The notes: generated from the sequence alone by a model not told the origin. Shown: positions 25,750 through 35,218, counted from the first letter of the stretch. The stretch is DNA of 64,000 nt from Alkalihalobacterium sp048323755 (GCF_048323755.1 NZ_JBLWFS010000010.1:1-64000), one strand, 5' to 3'. Numbers and translations: made by a program.

Positions 25750-27450
25750 ATGCAAACGGTTATGAATCAAATGCCCTTTGGGTTAATTATGACATCAAAT
25801 CAAGGTCTGATTACTTTTGCTAATCAAAAAGCTTCGGCAATGCTCTCACAAAACTTTGATAAGTTATTAAATAAAACGATCTTGAGTATTATCCCGGGTA
25901 GTAATGCGATTAAAGCAATTAAAACAAACCAACCCTTTTTATCTTCTATTAAGAAATGCAAACAAGAAGCAATTATCCTGTTTGAACAAGGAATAGTCGA
26001 TGTTGATGGTGAAAAAAATGCAATTAGTTTTTTATTTGATACTTCATTAGTAGAACACCTCGCTTTTCAGACGAATAAAATCAATGAACTAAAACAAGAA
26101 CTAGACCTTATCATGAGTCTTGTTGGTGAACTCGTTACGATTGCAGATGGAAGAGGTAATATTTTGCGGGTAAACGAAGCTTGTGAACGTATTATGGGGG
26201 TATCCCAGAAAGATTTTATCGGTAAACCAATGGATTTTCTAGTAAATGAAAAAATCATTGATCAATCTTCGACTCGAAAAGTGATTGAGGAAGGAAGAAA
26301 TGTGACTATTGTCCAAACGACTAAGTCAGGGAGGCGTTTACTTGTTTCTGGTTATCCAATCTTTAATGAGGAAGGCGACTTGACAAAGGTAATTAATATT
26401 TCAAAAGATATAACAGAAACTGACAAACTGACTAAAAAGTTAGAAGAAACCAAATCTCTGGTTGAGCATTATCAAGTTGAATTAGAGAAAAAGGATAAGA
26501 ATAAGGATCGCCCTCTTGTAAAATCAAAAATGATGGAAGATACATATGATTTAGTTCGACGAGTCGCAGATGTAGAGTCTACGGTCCTGCTCCTAGGTGA
26601 GTCAGGTGTTGGAAAAGAAGTATTAGCAAGGACTCTACACGAATCGAGCAGTCGTAGAAACCGTCCTTTCATAAAAGTGAATTGCGGGGCGATACCTGAA
26701 ACACTAATGGAATCTGAGTTGTTTGGTTACTCAAAAGGAACGTTTACTGGAGCACATCGTGACGGGAAACAAGGACTGATCTTAGCAGCGAATAAGGGTA
26801 CCTTGTTTTTAGATGAAATTGGAGAAATGCCGTTAAACCTTCAAGTCAAGTTACTTCAAGTTTTACAAGAAAAACAAGTTACACCACTCGGGAGTACTAC
26901 ACCAATTGATGTTGATGTACGGTTTGTTGCCGCTACCAATCGTGATTTAGAAGAAATGGTTGAAAGAAAGCTGTTTCGCAATGACCTTTATTACCGCCTC
27001 AATATAATCCCTATTCAAATTCCGAGTTTACGTGAGAGAAGAGATGAAATCCCGTTTTTAGCGGAGCATTTTCTAAAACGATATAATCAAAAATATGCCA
27101 AGTGGAAATTTTTTGGTGAAGGTGTATTAGATCAATTAATGGATTACACCTGGCCTGGAAATGTAAGAGAATTGCAAAATACAATCGAACGTTTAGTTGT
27201 AACTGTTTCGAGTGATGAAATTTCGTTTAACCATATTCCAGAAAAAATCATTCGTCATAAGTACTCCAAAGAGTATTTACCAGACCTAACTTTAAAGGAT
27301 GCTGTCTTTTTATTTGAAAAAGAATTAATTGAAAACACTTTAAAGGATTGTGTAACTTTAAAAGAAGCGAGTAAAATTTTAGGGGTCGATCCATCTACTT
27401 TAACGAGAAAAGTCAGAAAATTTAACATAAAAATTGCAGAAACGCAATAG
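25750..27450 (+). CDS. Sigma-54-dependent enhancer-binding regulator (PAS-AAA+-Fis type)
   Basis: The 566-residue regulator has two PAS-like sensor segments (about 1-105 and 115-225, the second with GELVTIADGRGNILRVNEAC and ending VINISKDITETDKL). A sigma-54 AAA+ domain follows (about 250-490): Walker A GESGVGKEV, Walker B GTLFLDEIGEMP, and the sigma-54 contact loop, here GTFTGA instead of GAFTGA. A Fis-like helix-turn-helix closes the protein (LKEASKILGVDPSTLTRKV). ATG 25750 follows AGAGGTGAG; ATG 25714 lacks a site. It is immediately upstream of a -24/-12 promoter and the hydantoin operon, so it is the likely activator. The inducer may be a ring compound sensed by the PAS domains (inference). 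Confidence 0.9.
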   Translation: MQTVMNQMPFGLIMTSNQGLITFANQKASAMLSQNFDKLLNKTILSIIPGSNAIKAIKTNQPFLSSIKKCKQEAIILFEQGIVDVDGEKNAISFLFDTSLVEHLAFQTNKINELKQELDLIMSLVGELVTIADGRGNILRVNEACERIMGVSQKDFIGKPMDFLVNEKIIDQSSTRKVIEEGRNVTIVQTTKSGRRLLVSGYPIFNEEGDLTKVINISKDITETDKLTKKLEETKSLVEHYQVELEKKDKNKDRPLVKSKMMEDTYDLVRRVADVESTVLLLGESGVGKEVLARTLHESSSRRNRPFIKVNCGAIPETLMESELFGYSKGTFTGAHRDGKQGLILAANKGTLFLDEIGEMPLNLQVKLLQVLQEKQVTPLGSTTPIDVDVRFVAATNRDLEEMVERKLFRNDLYYRLNIIPIQIPSLRERRDEIPFLAEHFLKRYNQKYAKWKFFGEGVLDQLMDYTWPGNVRELQNTIERLVVTVSSDEISFNHIPEKIIRHKYSKEYLPDLTLKDAVFLFEKELIENTLKDCVTLKEASKILGVDPSTLTRKVRKFNIKIAETQ

Positions 27451-27467
27451 AAGTTGCAATAATGCAA
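27434..27467. promoter_or_regulatory. Tandem upstream activating sites for the sigma-54 regulator
   Basis: TTGCA-GAAA-CGCAA (27434-27447, one mismatch, inside the regulator's 3' end) and TTGCA-ATAA-TGCAA (27454-27467, perfect), with 20 bp between equivalent positions, about two helical turns. Paired, same-face palindromes 240-280 bp upstream of a sigma-54 promoter are the usual arrangement for enhancer-binding proteins. Confidence 0.65.
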
Positions 27468-27530
27468 TTAACGCATTCGAATTAGTAATAATATAGTATG
27501 AAGTTAGGCTTGATTATATTAGAAGTTAGA

Positions 27531-27560
27531 AACCAATTGCAAAAATGCAATTGGTTTTTT
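27531..27560 (+). terminator. Regulator-gene terminator containing a third activator-type palindrome
   Basis: The hairpin has perfect 11-bp arms (AACCAATTGCA and its complement) with loop AAAA, followed by TTTTTT. It is an efficient-looking terminator. Its inner 14 bp are again TTGCA-N4-TGCAA (27537-27550), 83 bp (close to eight turns) from the site at 27454, so the element may act both as terminator and as binding site. Confidence 0.7.
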
Positions 27561-27710
27561 GTTGTTTTAAATAGTATGTGAGATTATTTGTCGATACTTT
27601 CAATTTTATTTTTATTAATAGCTACAATCGTACTTAAGTTGAACGGGCAGTATTCCAGCCTAACTTAAAGTGCACTTATTAAGCAGATAAAAGGACAGTA
27701 GTTTTACATT

Positions 27711-27726
27711 TGGCACATTAATTGCA
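27711..27726 (+). promoter_or_regulatory. Sigma-54 (-24/-12) promoter of the hydantoin operon
   Basis: TGGCAC-ATTAA-TTGCA matches the sigma-54 consensus TGGCAC-N5-TTGCW at every position. Transcription would start near 27738, about 40 bp before hyuA. Together with the neighbouring regulator this assigns the operon to SigL control. The rest of the 328-bp gap 27451-27778 holds the activator sites and terminator. Confidence 0.9.
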
Positions 27727-27778
27727 AAGTAGTTGTTAAATTCAAAATATTCAAAAACTAGTAAGGGGTGTAGCAGAT

Positions 27779-29857
27779 ATGAAATTAGTAGGTGTAGACG
27801 TAGGAGGAACATTTACAGATATTATGTACACAGACACTGAAGAGCGGAAGACGTGGATTAATAAGGTGCCCACCACGTTAGATGATCCTTCACGTGGAGT
27901 GGTTCAAGGGATATTAGAGTTATGTGATAAAGAAGGAATAACAAAAGAGCAGATAGATCACGTTTTTCACGGTACAACGATTGCGACAAATGCAATCCTC
28001 GAATATGACGGAGCAAAAACTGGAATGATCACAACGAAAGGCTTTAGAGACATTCTTCATATTGGCAGACATCAACGTCCGCAAAACTATTCAATTATGC
28101 AGGAAATTCCGTGGCAAAATCGACCGCTCATCGAGAGAAGACATCGAAAAGTCGTTAGTGAGAGGTTAGCTCCACCTAAAGGTGATGTTTTAGTAGCTTT
28201 AGATGAAGTGGAAGTAAGAGAGGCAGTTAGAGAACTAAAAAACGAAGGTGTTGAATCGATCGTTGTTTCGTTCTTGTTTTCATACATCAACCCTATCCAT
28301 GAGCAACGAGTTAAAGAAATCATAGAAGAAGAATATCCTGAAGCGTTTGTGACAACTTCTGCTGATGTTTCACCGCAATTCCGCGAGTTTGAACGTTTTA
28401 CCACAGCATCTATTAATGGCTTTGTAGGGCCAAAAGTGAAAAACTATATTGCTAACTTAAAAACAGGTTTAAAACAAGCGGGTCTAATGGCGGACCTCCA
28501 CATTATGTGTTCTAACGGAGGTGTTGGAACGGCAGAAACCGTTTCAGAAAAGCCTGTTAATACACTTTTATCAGGTCCAGCTGCTGGTGTATTAGGTGGT
28601 TGGTGGTCAGGAGAACTTTCAAATAAACAAAAGCTGATTACTTTTGATGTAGGTGGAACGAGTGCTGATATCGGAATTATTACTGAGCAAGGTATTGATG
28701 AATCTTCCGCTCGAGACACTTGGATTGCTGGTTTCCCAGTCATGGTTCCGATGATTGATATTCATACGATTGGAGCTGGAGGAGGAAGTATCGCTCATAT
28801 TGATGAAGGTGGCGCATTCAAAGTAGGGCCTAGAAGTGCGGGTTCAAGACCGGGACCAGCAAGTTACGGACACGGTGGAACAAAGCCAACGGTTACAGAT
28901 GCGAATGTTGTATTAGGTCGTTTAGATGAAAGTAATTTCCTTGGTGGTTCGATGAGAATTTTCACTCAGGAAGCGAATAAAGTCATATCTGAGTTAGCGG
29001 GACAATTAGGGCTGTCGACTACAGAAACAGCGGAAGGTATTTTAACGATCGTGAATAATAATATGGCTAATGCAATTCGTGAAAAAACAATTCAAAAGGG
29101 TCAAGATCCCCGTGAATTTTCACTAGTAGCATTTGGTGGTGCTGGTCCGTTACATGCGGTGGAAATTGCACAGATTTTAAATATCCCTGAAGTTATCGTA
29201 CCTCCACATCCAGGAATAACGTCAGCGACTGGCTTATTAACAACGGACCTAAAATACGATTTGATCAAAACAGAGTTTATGTTTAGTCACGAAATCGATT
29301 TTAAGAAATTAAATGCTGATTTAGAACAGTTAGAACAGCAAATTGCATCCCAACTAAACGAAGACGGCATTGATACTTCTAACATTGAATTTAAACGTAC
29401 GGCTGATTGCCGTTATGTTGGTCAAGGGTATGAGTTGCGCGTTCAATTGCCAGATGGAAAAATCACTGAAGGGAGTATTGTAAACTCTTGGAAAGAGTTC
29501 CACATGCTGCATCAAGCCGAATATGGTCATCATTTTGAAGAAATCCCAATTGAAATTGTTAATGTTCGTCTAACTGGAAAAGGTGTTATGCCTAAAATTC
29601 AAAAACCATTTGTGCCAGAAGGCGGTACAGCTGAAGAAGGACTGATTAAGAAAGGAAAAACAGTCTTCCGCTTCAATGGTGAATTAAAAGAATTCGAAAC
29701 AGATTTTTATCAACGTGAAAAGTTACCAGCTGGATCAAGCTTTGAGGGTCCTGCGATTATATTCCAAAAAGATACGACGACGATCATGCCACCAAATTGT
29801 ACAGCTTTCGTGGAACAAAATGGAAACATTACGATTAAGATCGGAGGGAACGAATAA
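27779..29857 (+). CDS. hyuA: Hydantoinase/oxoprolinase subunit A (HyuA)
   Basis: The 692-residue protein of the HyuA/5-oxoprolinase N-terminal family has an ASKHA ATPase-like phosphate motif VDVGGTFTDI at the start, FHGTTIATNAILE, SGPAAGVLGG and the second phosphate motif FDVGGTSADIG, plus GAGGGSIAHID. With HyuB it forms enzymes that open hydantoin or oxoproline-type rings, usually ATP-dependently. The ribosome-binding site AAGGGGTG is close to ATG 27779. It is the first gene of the operon, overlapping hyuB by one base (TAATG). Confidence 0.9.
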   Translation: MKLVGVDVGGTFTDIMYTDTEERKTWINKVPTTLDDPSRGVVQGILELCDKEGITKEQIDHVFHGTTIATNAILEYDGAKTGMITTKGFRDILHIGRHQRPQNYSIMQEIPWQNRPLIERRHRKVVSERLAPPKGDVLVALDEVEVREAVRELKNEGVESIVVSFLFSYINPIHEQRVKEIIEEEYPEAFVTTSADVSPQFREFERFTTASINGFVGPKVKNYIANLKTGLKQAGLMADLHIMCSNGGVGTAETVSEKPVNTLLSGPAAGVLGGWWSGELSNKQKLITFDVGGTSADIGIITEQGIDESSARDTWIAGFPVMVPMIDIHTIGAGGGSIAHIDEGGAFKVGPRSAGSRPGPASYGHGGTKPTVTDANVVLGRLDESNFLGGSMRIFTQEANKVISELAGQLGLSTTETAEGILTIVNNNMANAIREKTIQKGQDPREFSLVAFGGAGPLHAVEIAQILNIPEVIVPPHPGITSATGLLTTDLKYDLIKTEFMFSHEIDFKKLNADLEQLEQQIASQLNEDGIDTSNIEFKRTADCRYVGQGYELRVQLPDGKITEGSIVNSWKEFHMLHQAEYGHHFEEIPIEIVNVRLTGKGVMPKIQKPFVPEGGTAEEGLIKKGKTVFRFNGELKEFETDFYQREKLPAGSSFEGPAIIFQKDTTTIMPPNCTAFVEQNGNITIKIGGNE

Positions 29858-31620
29858 TGAAATCTATCCAACAGCAAACGATTGATCCAATTACGTCTCA
29901 AGTTATTCGGGGGGCACTTGAAAATATTGCAATTGAAATGGGCCATAAGCTTGCAAGAATGTCATATTCCAGCATCATTCGTGAATCTGAAGATTTTGGG
30001 TGTGCATTAGTAGATATGAATATTCAACAGCTTTGTGAGTCAACGCAAAGTACACCCCTTCAATCAGGCCCAATTCCTGGGTATGTCAGAGGTATTTTGA
30101 AGATATTTGAAGAAAGAGGAGAAGAGTTTTACCCAGGAGATGTCATTATGCATAACTCTACGTATCATGGTGCTTCTCACGGTCCGGATATCGGTATTTG
30201 TGTTCCTGTATTCTACCAGGATGAGTTGATTGGATTTTCAGTAACAACGGCTCATCACTTAGATATTGGTGCTCTAACGCCTGGGAGCTGCGGGATCGTT
30301 GACGCTGTCGATGCTTATGCGGAAGGACTACAGTTTAAGGCAATTAAGGTATATGAAAAAGGCGTTAAAAATCGCTTCATCTGGAATATATTACGGGATA
30401 ATATTCGTGCTTCTGATATGGTTGTTGGCGATATTGAAGCACAGATTGCTGCAGCTAAAATTGGGGCGGATCGCTATGTTGATTTAATAGAGAAATATAG
30501 TTTAGATACCGTCTTGGCTGCCAGTGAAGACTTGATGAAATATTCAGAGACCATGCTAAGAAATGAAATTGAGAAATTGCCAAATGGCACATATTACGCT
30601 GAAGGTTTTGTCGATGGTTATTTAGATAGTGACGATGTTCATAAGAAAGATTTAAAGATTGCAGTGACCGTTACGATTGACGGAAGTGATATTAGCATCG
30701 ATTTAACGGGAACATCTCCACAAGTTGATCGTCCGATTAATATGCCATTTGAAGGTACAGTGGATTGTGCAATTTATTTAACGTTACGTTCTATATTACT
30801 AGATTCAAATACATTTGGTCATATTCCGCAAAACTCAGGGTTAATTCGCCCGATTAGCATTTCAGCACCAAAAGGAACCATATGTAATCCGATATTCCCA
30901 GCGCCAACTATTGCAAGATTTTGTCCAGGGAATATTGTGGCTAGTACGCTAATGAAAGCTTTAGGCCAGGTGGTTCCAAATCAAATTAGTGCAGGGGTCG
31001 GGAACTTAAAAGTTGTTTCATATAGCGGACTGAAGGAAGAAGATTATTGGGTGTTCATGGACATCATGGAAGGAAGTTATGGAGGAAGAAGTGGGATGAA
31101 CGGGATGGACGCGGTGGATACGCTATATGCGAATACTCGTAATAACCCGATTGAAGATATCGAGTCTCACTATCCGTTGCGAGTAACTCGTTATGAATTA
31201 AGGAACGAAGCCTGTGCCGCTGGTAAATGGCGTGGCGGGATTGGTTCAGTAAAAGAAGTGACATTCTTAGAAGATGGCAGTGTCTCTTTAGAGGCGGATG
31301 GCCACAAACATGCACCATGGGGCTTTGCTGGCGGGGCCGATGGTTATGTAGGCGGGGTGGCATTAAACGCAGGAACCGACCGTGAGAAGCACCTGCCTTC
31401 AATGGTACCGAATACTACGATGAAGAAAGGTGATACTTTACTTCTAACAGGGCCGAGTGGTGGAGGCTACGGTAACCCATTTGAGCGTGACCCAGCGGAA
31501 GTCTTAGCAGATGTGATTGACGAGTTCATTACCATTGAAATGGCTGAGAAAGAATACGGTGTTGCGATTACCGAGCACCTGACTATTGACCAGCAAAAAA
31601 CCGCAACCCTAAGAAGCTAA
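29857..31620 (+). CDS. hyuB: Hydantoinase/oxoprolinase subunit B (HyuB)
   Basis: The 587-residue HyuB/hydantoinase_B protein begins DPITSQVIRGALENIAIEMG and has GDVIMHNSTYHGASHGPDIG, DNIRASDMVVGDIEAQIAA, NMPFEGTVDCAIYLTLRSIL and GPSGGGYGNPFERDP, all family signatures. It is the obligate partner of HyuA for ring opening. The substrate (hydantoin, N-methylhydantoin, oxoproline or other cyclic ureide) cannot be told from sequence; the neighbouring carbamoylases and racemase favour a 5-substituted hydantoin. The next gene follows after a 121-bp gap containing palindromic repeats. Confidence 0.9.
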   Translation: MKSIQQQTIDPITSQVIRGALENIAIEMGHKLARMSYSSIIRESEDFGCALVDMNIQQLCESTQSTPLQSGPIPGYVRGILKIFEERGEEFYPGDVIMHNSTYHGASHGPDIGICVPVFYQDELIGFSVTTAHHLDIGALTPGSCGIVDAVDAYAEGLQFKAIKVYEKGVKNRFIWNILRDNIRASDMVVGDIEAQIAAAKIGADRYVDLIEKYSLDTVLAASEDLMKYSETMLRNEIEKLPNGTYYAEGFVDGYLDSDDVHKKDLKIAVTVTIDGSDISIDLTGTSPQVDRPINMPFEGTVDCAIYLTLRSILLDSNTFGHIPQNSGLIRPISISAPKGTICNPIFPAPTIARFCPGNIVASTLMKALGQVVPNQISAGVGNLKVVSYSGLKEEDYWVFMDIMEGSYGGRSGMNGMDAVDTLYANTRNNPIEDIESHYPLRVTRYELRNEACAAGKWRGGIGSVKEVTFLEDGSVSLEADGHKHAPWGFAGGADGYVGGVALNAGTDREKHLPSMVPNTTMKKGDTLLLTGPSGGGYGNPFERDPAEVLADVIDEFITIEMAEKEYGVAITEHLTIDQQKTATLRS

Positions 31621-31640
31621 CTACCACAGTACAATGCAGG

Positions 31641-31712
31641 GCATTAAAGAGGTGAAGGTGCCAGGCACCTGCGATATAGCAGAGCGTTAAAGGAATGAAG
31701 GTGCCTGGCACC
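31641..31712. repeat. Two palindromic repeat units inside the operon
   Basis: Direct imperfect copies of about 29 bp lie at 31641-31670 and 31684-31712, 43 bp apart. Each reads GC(A/G)TTAAAG..., then GAAGGTGCC(A/T)GGCACC, whose 13-15 bp core is a perfect palindrome. They fill the hyuB-amidase gap. No T-run follows either, so they are not classical terminators. They could be RNA hairpins that set mRNA stability, or a small mobile repeat. Confidence 0.7.
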
Positions 31713-31741
31713 ACCCACACTAAGCGGGGGAAGGAGTTTAT

Positions 31742-32989
31742 ATGAGACAGTTATTGAAGGTTAATCAACAGCGAATGTTACAGCGCATTAAAGAGCTTTC
31801 CCAAATCGGAAAAACGAAGCAGGGAGGTGTGACACGAAAGGCGTTAACAGCTGAAGATCAGGCCGGTCTTGAGCTTGTAAAGAAGTGGATGGTGGAAGCG
31901 GGGCTGACCGTACGTACTGACCACGCGGGTAATGTTATCGGTAGGAGAGAAGGAACTGATCCGAATGCGCCTGCTGTACTAATTGGTTCGCATATCGATA
32001 CGGTTCCGAATGGGGGTAACTTTGATGGGACGGTTGGCGTTATCGGGGGAATTGAAGTTGCGACTATCATTGTGGAAGAAAACCTGCAACTAGCCCATCC
32101 TTTAGAAATCATTTCATTTAGCGATGAAGAAGGTACCAGATTCCAAGGTGGTTTATTTGGTAGTCGAGCAATGGTGGGAAAAGCCACAGAAAAAGATTTA
32201 CAAGCCAAAGATGAAAACGGAATTACACGAAGTGAAGCGCTTAAAAATGTCCAGTTGGACCCAGATCTTCTAGCAACGGTAAAGCGAACAACTGAGCAAG
32301 TTAAAGTATTTTTAGAAATGCATATCGAGCAAGGACCATATTTACAATCGGTTAATAAACCAGTTGGAATAGTGACAGGCATTGCTGGGCCAAGTTGGCT
32401 CTCAATTAAAATCCAAGGCCAATCGGGTCACGCAGGGACAGTGCCAATGTCATTACGCAATGATCCGATGGGAGGGGCAACAGAAATTATCCAAGCTATT
32501 GAAGCGATTGCGACGAAGGATCGCTCTGCTGTCACTGTTGCAACTGTAGGAAAAATTGAAGCTTTTCCAAATGGTACAAATGTAATCCCAGAATATGTTA
32601 AGTTTACTCTTGATTTACGAGATATAGACTTAAAAAGAAGAGATGATGCGCTGCACGATGTGAAAAATGCTGTTAACCAAATATGTGAAAAAAGGGGGCT
32701 CACCTATGACATAACAGAACATCTTATACAAGATCCAATTCAATGTGCAGATCATATTATCCAAGCAATGAGAAAAGCAGGTGAGACTATTGGCGTTGAA
32801 GCGCCACTTATGATAAGCGGGGCTGGTCATGATGCCATGATCATGAGTGAAATTACAGATATTGGCTTACTCTTTGTCCGTTGTAAAGATGGCATTAGCC
32901 ATAACCCAAATGAATGGGCCGAGATTGAAGATATCGAGATTGGAACATCGTTGTTACTTGAAACAACATTAAACTATATGAAAAGTTGA
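31742..32989 (+). CDS. M20-type N-carbamoyl-amino acid hydrolase / amidase (first copy)
   Basis: The 415-residue Zn-dependent amidase belongs to the hydantoinase/carbamoylase family. Metal ligand motifs are GSHIDTVPNGGNFDG (His84, Asp95), FSDEEGTRF, MHIEQGP and SGAGHDAMIM. These enzymes remove the carbamoyl group from N-carbamoyl-L-amino acids (or allantoate), releasing CO2 and NH3, the last step after hydantoin opening. AAGGAG precedes the ATG. A second, divergent copy lies at 35270. L-stereospecificity is usual for this family but not provable here. Confidence 0.88.
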   Translation: MRQLLKVNQQRMLQRIKELSQIGKTKQGGVTRKALTAEDQAGLELVKKWMVEAGLTVRTDHAGNVIGRREGTDPNAPAVLIGSHIDTVPNGGNFDGTVGVIGGIEVATIIVEENLQLAHPLEIISFSDEEGTRFQGGLFGSRAMVGKATEKDLQAKDENGITRSEALKNVQLDPDLLATVKRTTEQVKVFLEMHIEQGPYLQSVNKPVGIVTGIAGPSWLSIKIQGQSGHAGTVPMSLRNDPMGGATEIIQAIEAIATKDRSAVTVATVGKIEAFPNGTNVIPEYVKFTLDLRDIDLKRRDDALHDVKNAVNQICEKRGLTYDITEHLIQDPIQCADHIIQAMRKAGETIGVEAPLMISGAGHDAMIMSEITDIGLLFVRCKDGISHNPNEWAEIEDIEIGTSLLLETTLNYMKS

Positions 32990-33003
32990 AGGGAGTTTTA
33001 TAA

Positions 33004-34428
33004 ATGAAGGAAAATAAAGGTCTTAGTTTAACAGGAAAAGATATTATCCCGACCCTCGATTCAGAACGAAATATCGGCACATTTGGATTTTTCCTCCTTT
33101 GGGTAGGTATTGCCGTTCAACTTGTAACCTTTATTACTGCGGCCCAACTTTTTCCTTCCTTGTCACCTACCCAAATAGTACTTGCCGCACTTTTAGGAAA
33201 CCTCGTGGTTGTCGCGCTCCTGACACTACTAGGGGACTTCGGAATTAAATATGGTATTCCGTACGCGGTATACATTAGAGCATGTTTCGGTTATTTAGGA
33301 ACACATATTCCGGCAACCGTTCGTGCCATCCCTGCAATATTCTGGTTTGGTTTTCAAACCTGGATGGGTGCCTTTGCACTCAATGAAATTATGAAAATAC
33401 TTCTTGGATATTCCAATATGACACTACTCATTATTTTATTTGGTGCCGTTCAAATCATAAATACTGCCTTTGGGATTAATGCAATTAAAAAGTTTGAAAT
33501 GCTTGCTGCTCCAAGTATTCTAATTATTGGTGTTTATCTCCAATATCTAATAATGACTAAATTTGATATTACACTTGGATCATTATTTGCCCTTAGTGGT
33601 GACGGAGGTCTTTCGTTAGGATACGGTGTGGTCGTATTTATGGGTCTCTACATTACAATGGCACTCAACGCATCAGACTTTACCAGATTTTTAAAAGTAA
33701 AACCATCAGACAAAAAAGGGACTTGGATGCAAGCAAATAAAGGAAGTGCGATTGCCCATTCAGCGGGTCTACTAAGCTCGATGATCTTATTCACAATTAT
33801 AGGTATGACGAGTGGCGTAGCAACAGGAAACTGGAATCCTATTGAAATGATGACGGTAGTACTTGGCGAAGGTCATCCGTTTATCTTAATTGTCTGTCTA
33901 GCATTTGTTATTTTAGCACAATGGTCTACCAATATTAGTGCAAACCTATTACCGCCAGGCTATATTATCGTAAACTACTTCCCGAAAAAGATAAAATTCG
34001 CACACGGCGCAATAATCGCAGGTATTATCGGTTTACTGATGCAACCATGGGCATTTGCAGATTTCTTGCCGACCATTTTAATCATTATATCGTCATTACT
34101 TTCCCCAATCGCTGGTATTATGTTCTGTGATTATTATCTATTAAGAAAACGTCAATTAAATATTGAAGAACTGTATAAATCAGGTGGTCAATATCGTTAT
34201 TGGAATAATATTAATCCAGCAGCACTTATCGCCTATGTCCCAGCAGGTTTATCGGTATTCTTCTTCCCTGATGTAGGATTTATTACAGCTTTTGTGATCT
34301 CAAACATTCTCTACTACCCACTTATGAAATATTGGATTGCTAAAAAATACTATCAACCTGAGATCTTTGGAAAAATTGAAGTGAAACATCTTCTCGACGA
34401 GCAGTCAAAAGACAAGGAGGTCATTTAA
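33004..34428 (+). CDS. NCS1-family nucleobase/hydantoin permease
   Basis: The 474-residue membrane protein with about 12 helices starts MKENKGLSLTGKDIIPTLDS. It carries the NCS1 sequences GTFGFFLLWVGIAVQL, AIPAIFWFGFQTWMGAF and LNASDFTRFLK, and late AQWSTNISANLLPPGYI. Relatives import cytosine, allantoin, uracil or hydantoins (Mhp1). Its place between carbamoylase and racemase makes hydantoin or a related cyclic ureide the likely cargo. The stop overlaps the racemase ATG by one base. Confidence 0.88.
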   Translation: MKENKGLSLTGKDIIPTLDSERNIGTFGFFLLWVGIAVQLVTFITAAQLFPSLSPTQIVLAALLGNLVVVALLTLLGDFGIKYGIPYAVYIRACFGYLGTHIPATVRAIPAIFWFGFQTWMGAFALNEIMKILLGYSNMTLLIILFGAVQIINTAFGINAIKKFEMLAAPSILIIGVYLQYLIMTKFDITLGSLFALSGDGGLSLGYGVVVFMGLYITMALNASDFTRFLKVKPSDKKGTWMQANKGSAIAHSAGLLSSMILFTIIGMTSGVATGNWNPIEMMTVVLGEGHPFILIVCLAFVILAQWSTNISANLLPPGYIIVNYFPKKIKFAHGAIIAGIIGLLMQPWAFADFLPTILIIISSLLSPIAGIMFCDYYLLRKRQLNIEELYKSGGQYRYWNNINPAALIAYVPAGLSVFFFPDVGFITAFVISNILYYPLMKYWIAKKYYQPEIFGKIEVKHLLDEQSKDKEVI

Positions 34429-35162
34429 TGAAAATTAAAGTAATTAATCCAAATACGACATGGGAAATGACGAAGGGGATCGAAAGCGCAGCACTAAGCG
34501 TTAAAAGAGACGATACGGAAATTATTGCGGTTAGTCCACAAATGGGGCCGGCATCAATTGAGTCCTTTTACGATGAATACTTAAGTATTCCCGGCGTGCT
34601 AGAAGAAGTAATAAAAGGAGAAAGTGAAGGCGTTGATGCTTATGTCATTGCTTGCTACGGTGACCCAGGACTTCAAGCTGCTCGTGAGGTGACGAATGCA
34701 CCTGTTATCGGAATTGCTGAAGCGTCGATGTACATGGCGTCGATGTTAGCGGCGAGATTTTCAGTTGTAACGGTTTTACCAAGAATTAAAACAATGTTAG
34801 AAGAATTAGTTGCAAGTTACGGAATGGAACATCGTGTTGTTCAAATTCGCACGACTCCAATGTGTGTATTAGATTTTGAGCGAGATCCTGAAAGAGGTAT
34901 CGAAATGCTTAGACAAGAAGGAAAAAGAGCAGTTGCCGAAGATGATGCAGAGGCGATTTTACTTGGGTGTGCTGGAATGGCCGAGTTTGCAAATCAATTA
35001 GAGCAAGAGCTTGGCGTACCCGTAATTGATGGGGTTGTAGCCGGAGTTAAATTTGCAGAAGCAATCGTAGACCTTGGAAAAACGACAAGTAAGTTAAAAA
35101 CGTATAAATCCCCAGAGAAAAAGCCGTATATAGGTCTACTCAACCAGTTTGGAAGTAAATAG
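34428..35162 (+). CDS. hyuE: Hydantoin racemase (Asp/Glu racemase superfamily)
   Basis: The 244-residue protein begins MKIKVINPNTTWEMT, the INPNT start of hydantoin racemases. It has the two catalytic cysteines of the superfamily in VIACYGDPGLQAAR (about Cys76) and LLGCAGMAEF (about Cys182). It interconverts 5-substituted L- and D-hydantoins so both forms can be opened. AAGGAGG lies ahead of the start inside the permease gene, and TAATG overlap indicates coupling. The length is typical (~240). Confidence 0.9.
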   Translation: MKIKVINPNTTWEMTKGIESAALSVKRDDTEIIAVSPQMGPASIESFYDEYLSIPGVLEEVIKGESEGVDAYVIACYGDPGLQAAREVTNAPVIGIAEASMYMASMLAARFSVVTVLPRIKTMLEELVASYGMEHRVVQIRTTPMCVLDFERDPERGIEMLRQEGKRAVAEDDAEAILLGCAGMAEFANQLEQELGVPVIDGVVAGVKFAEAIVDLGKTTSKLKTYKSPEKKPYIGLLNQFGSK

Positions 35163-35218
35163 ACGTGGTCAGGTACGTATATTAAATTCATAATATTCGA
35201 AACTAGCAATTAAAATCT

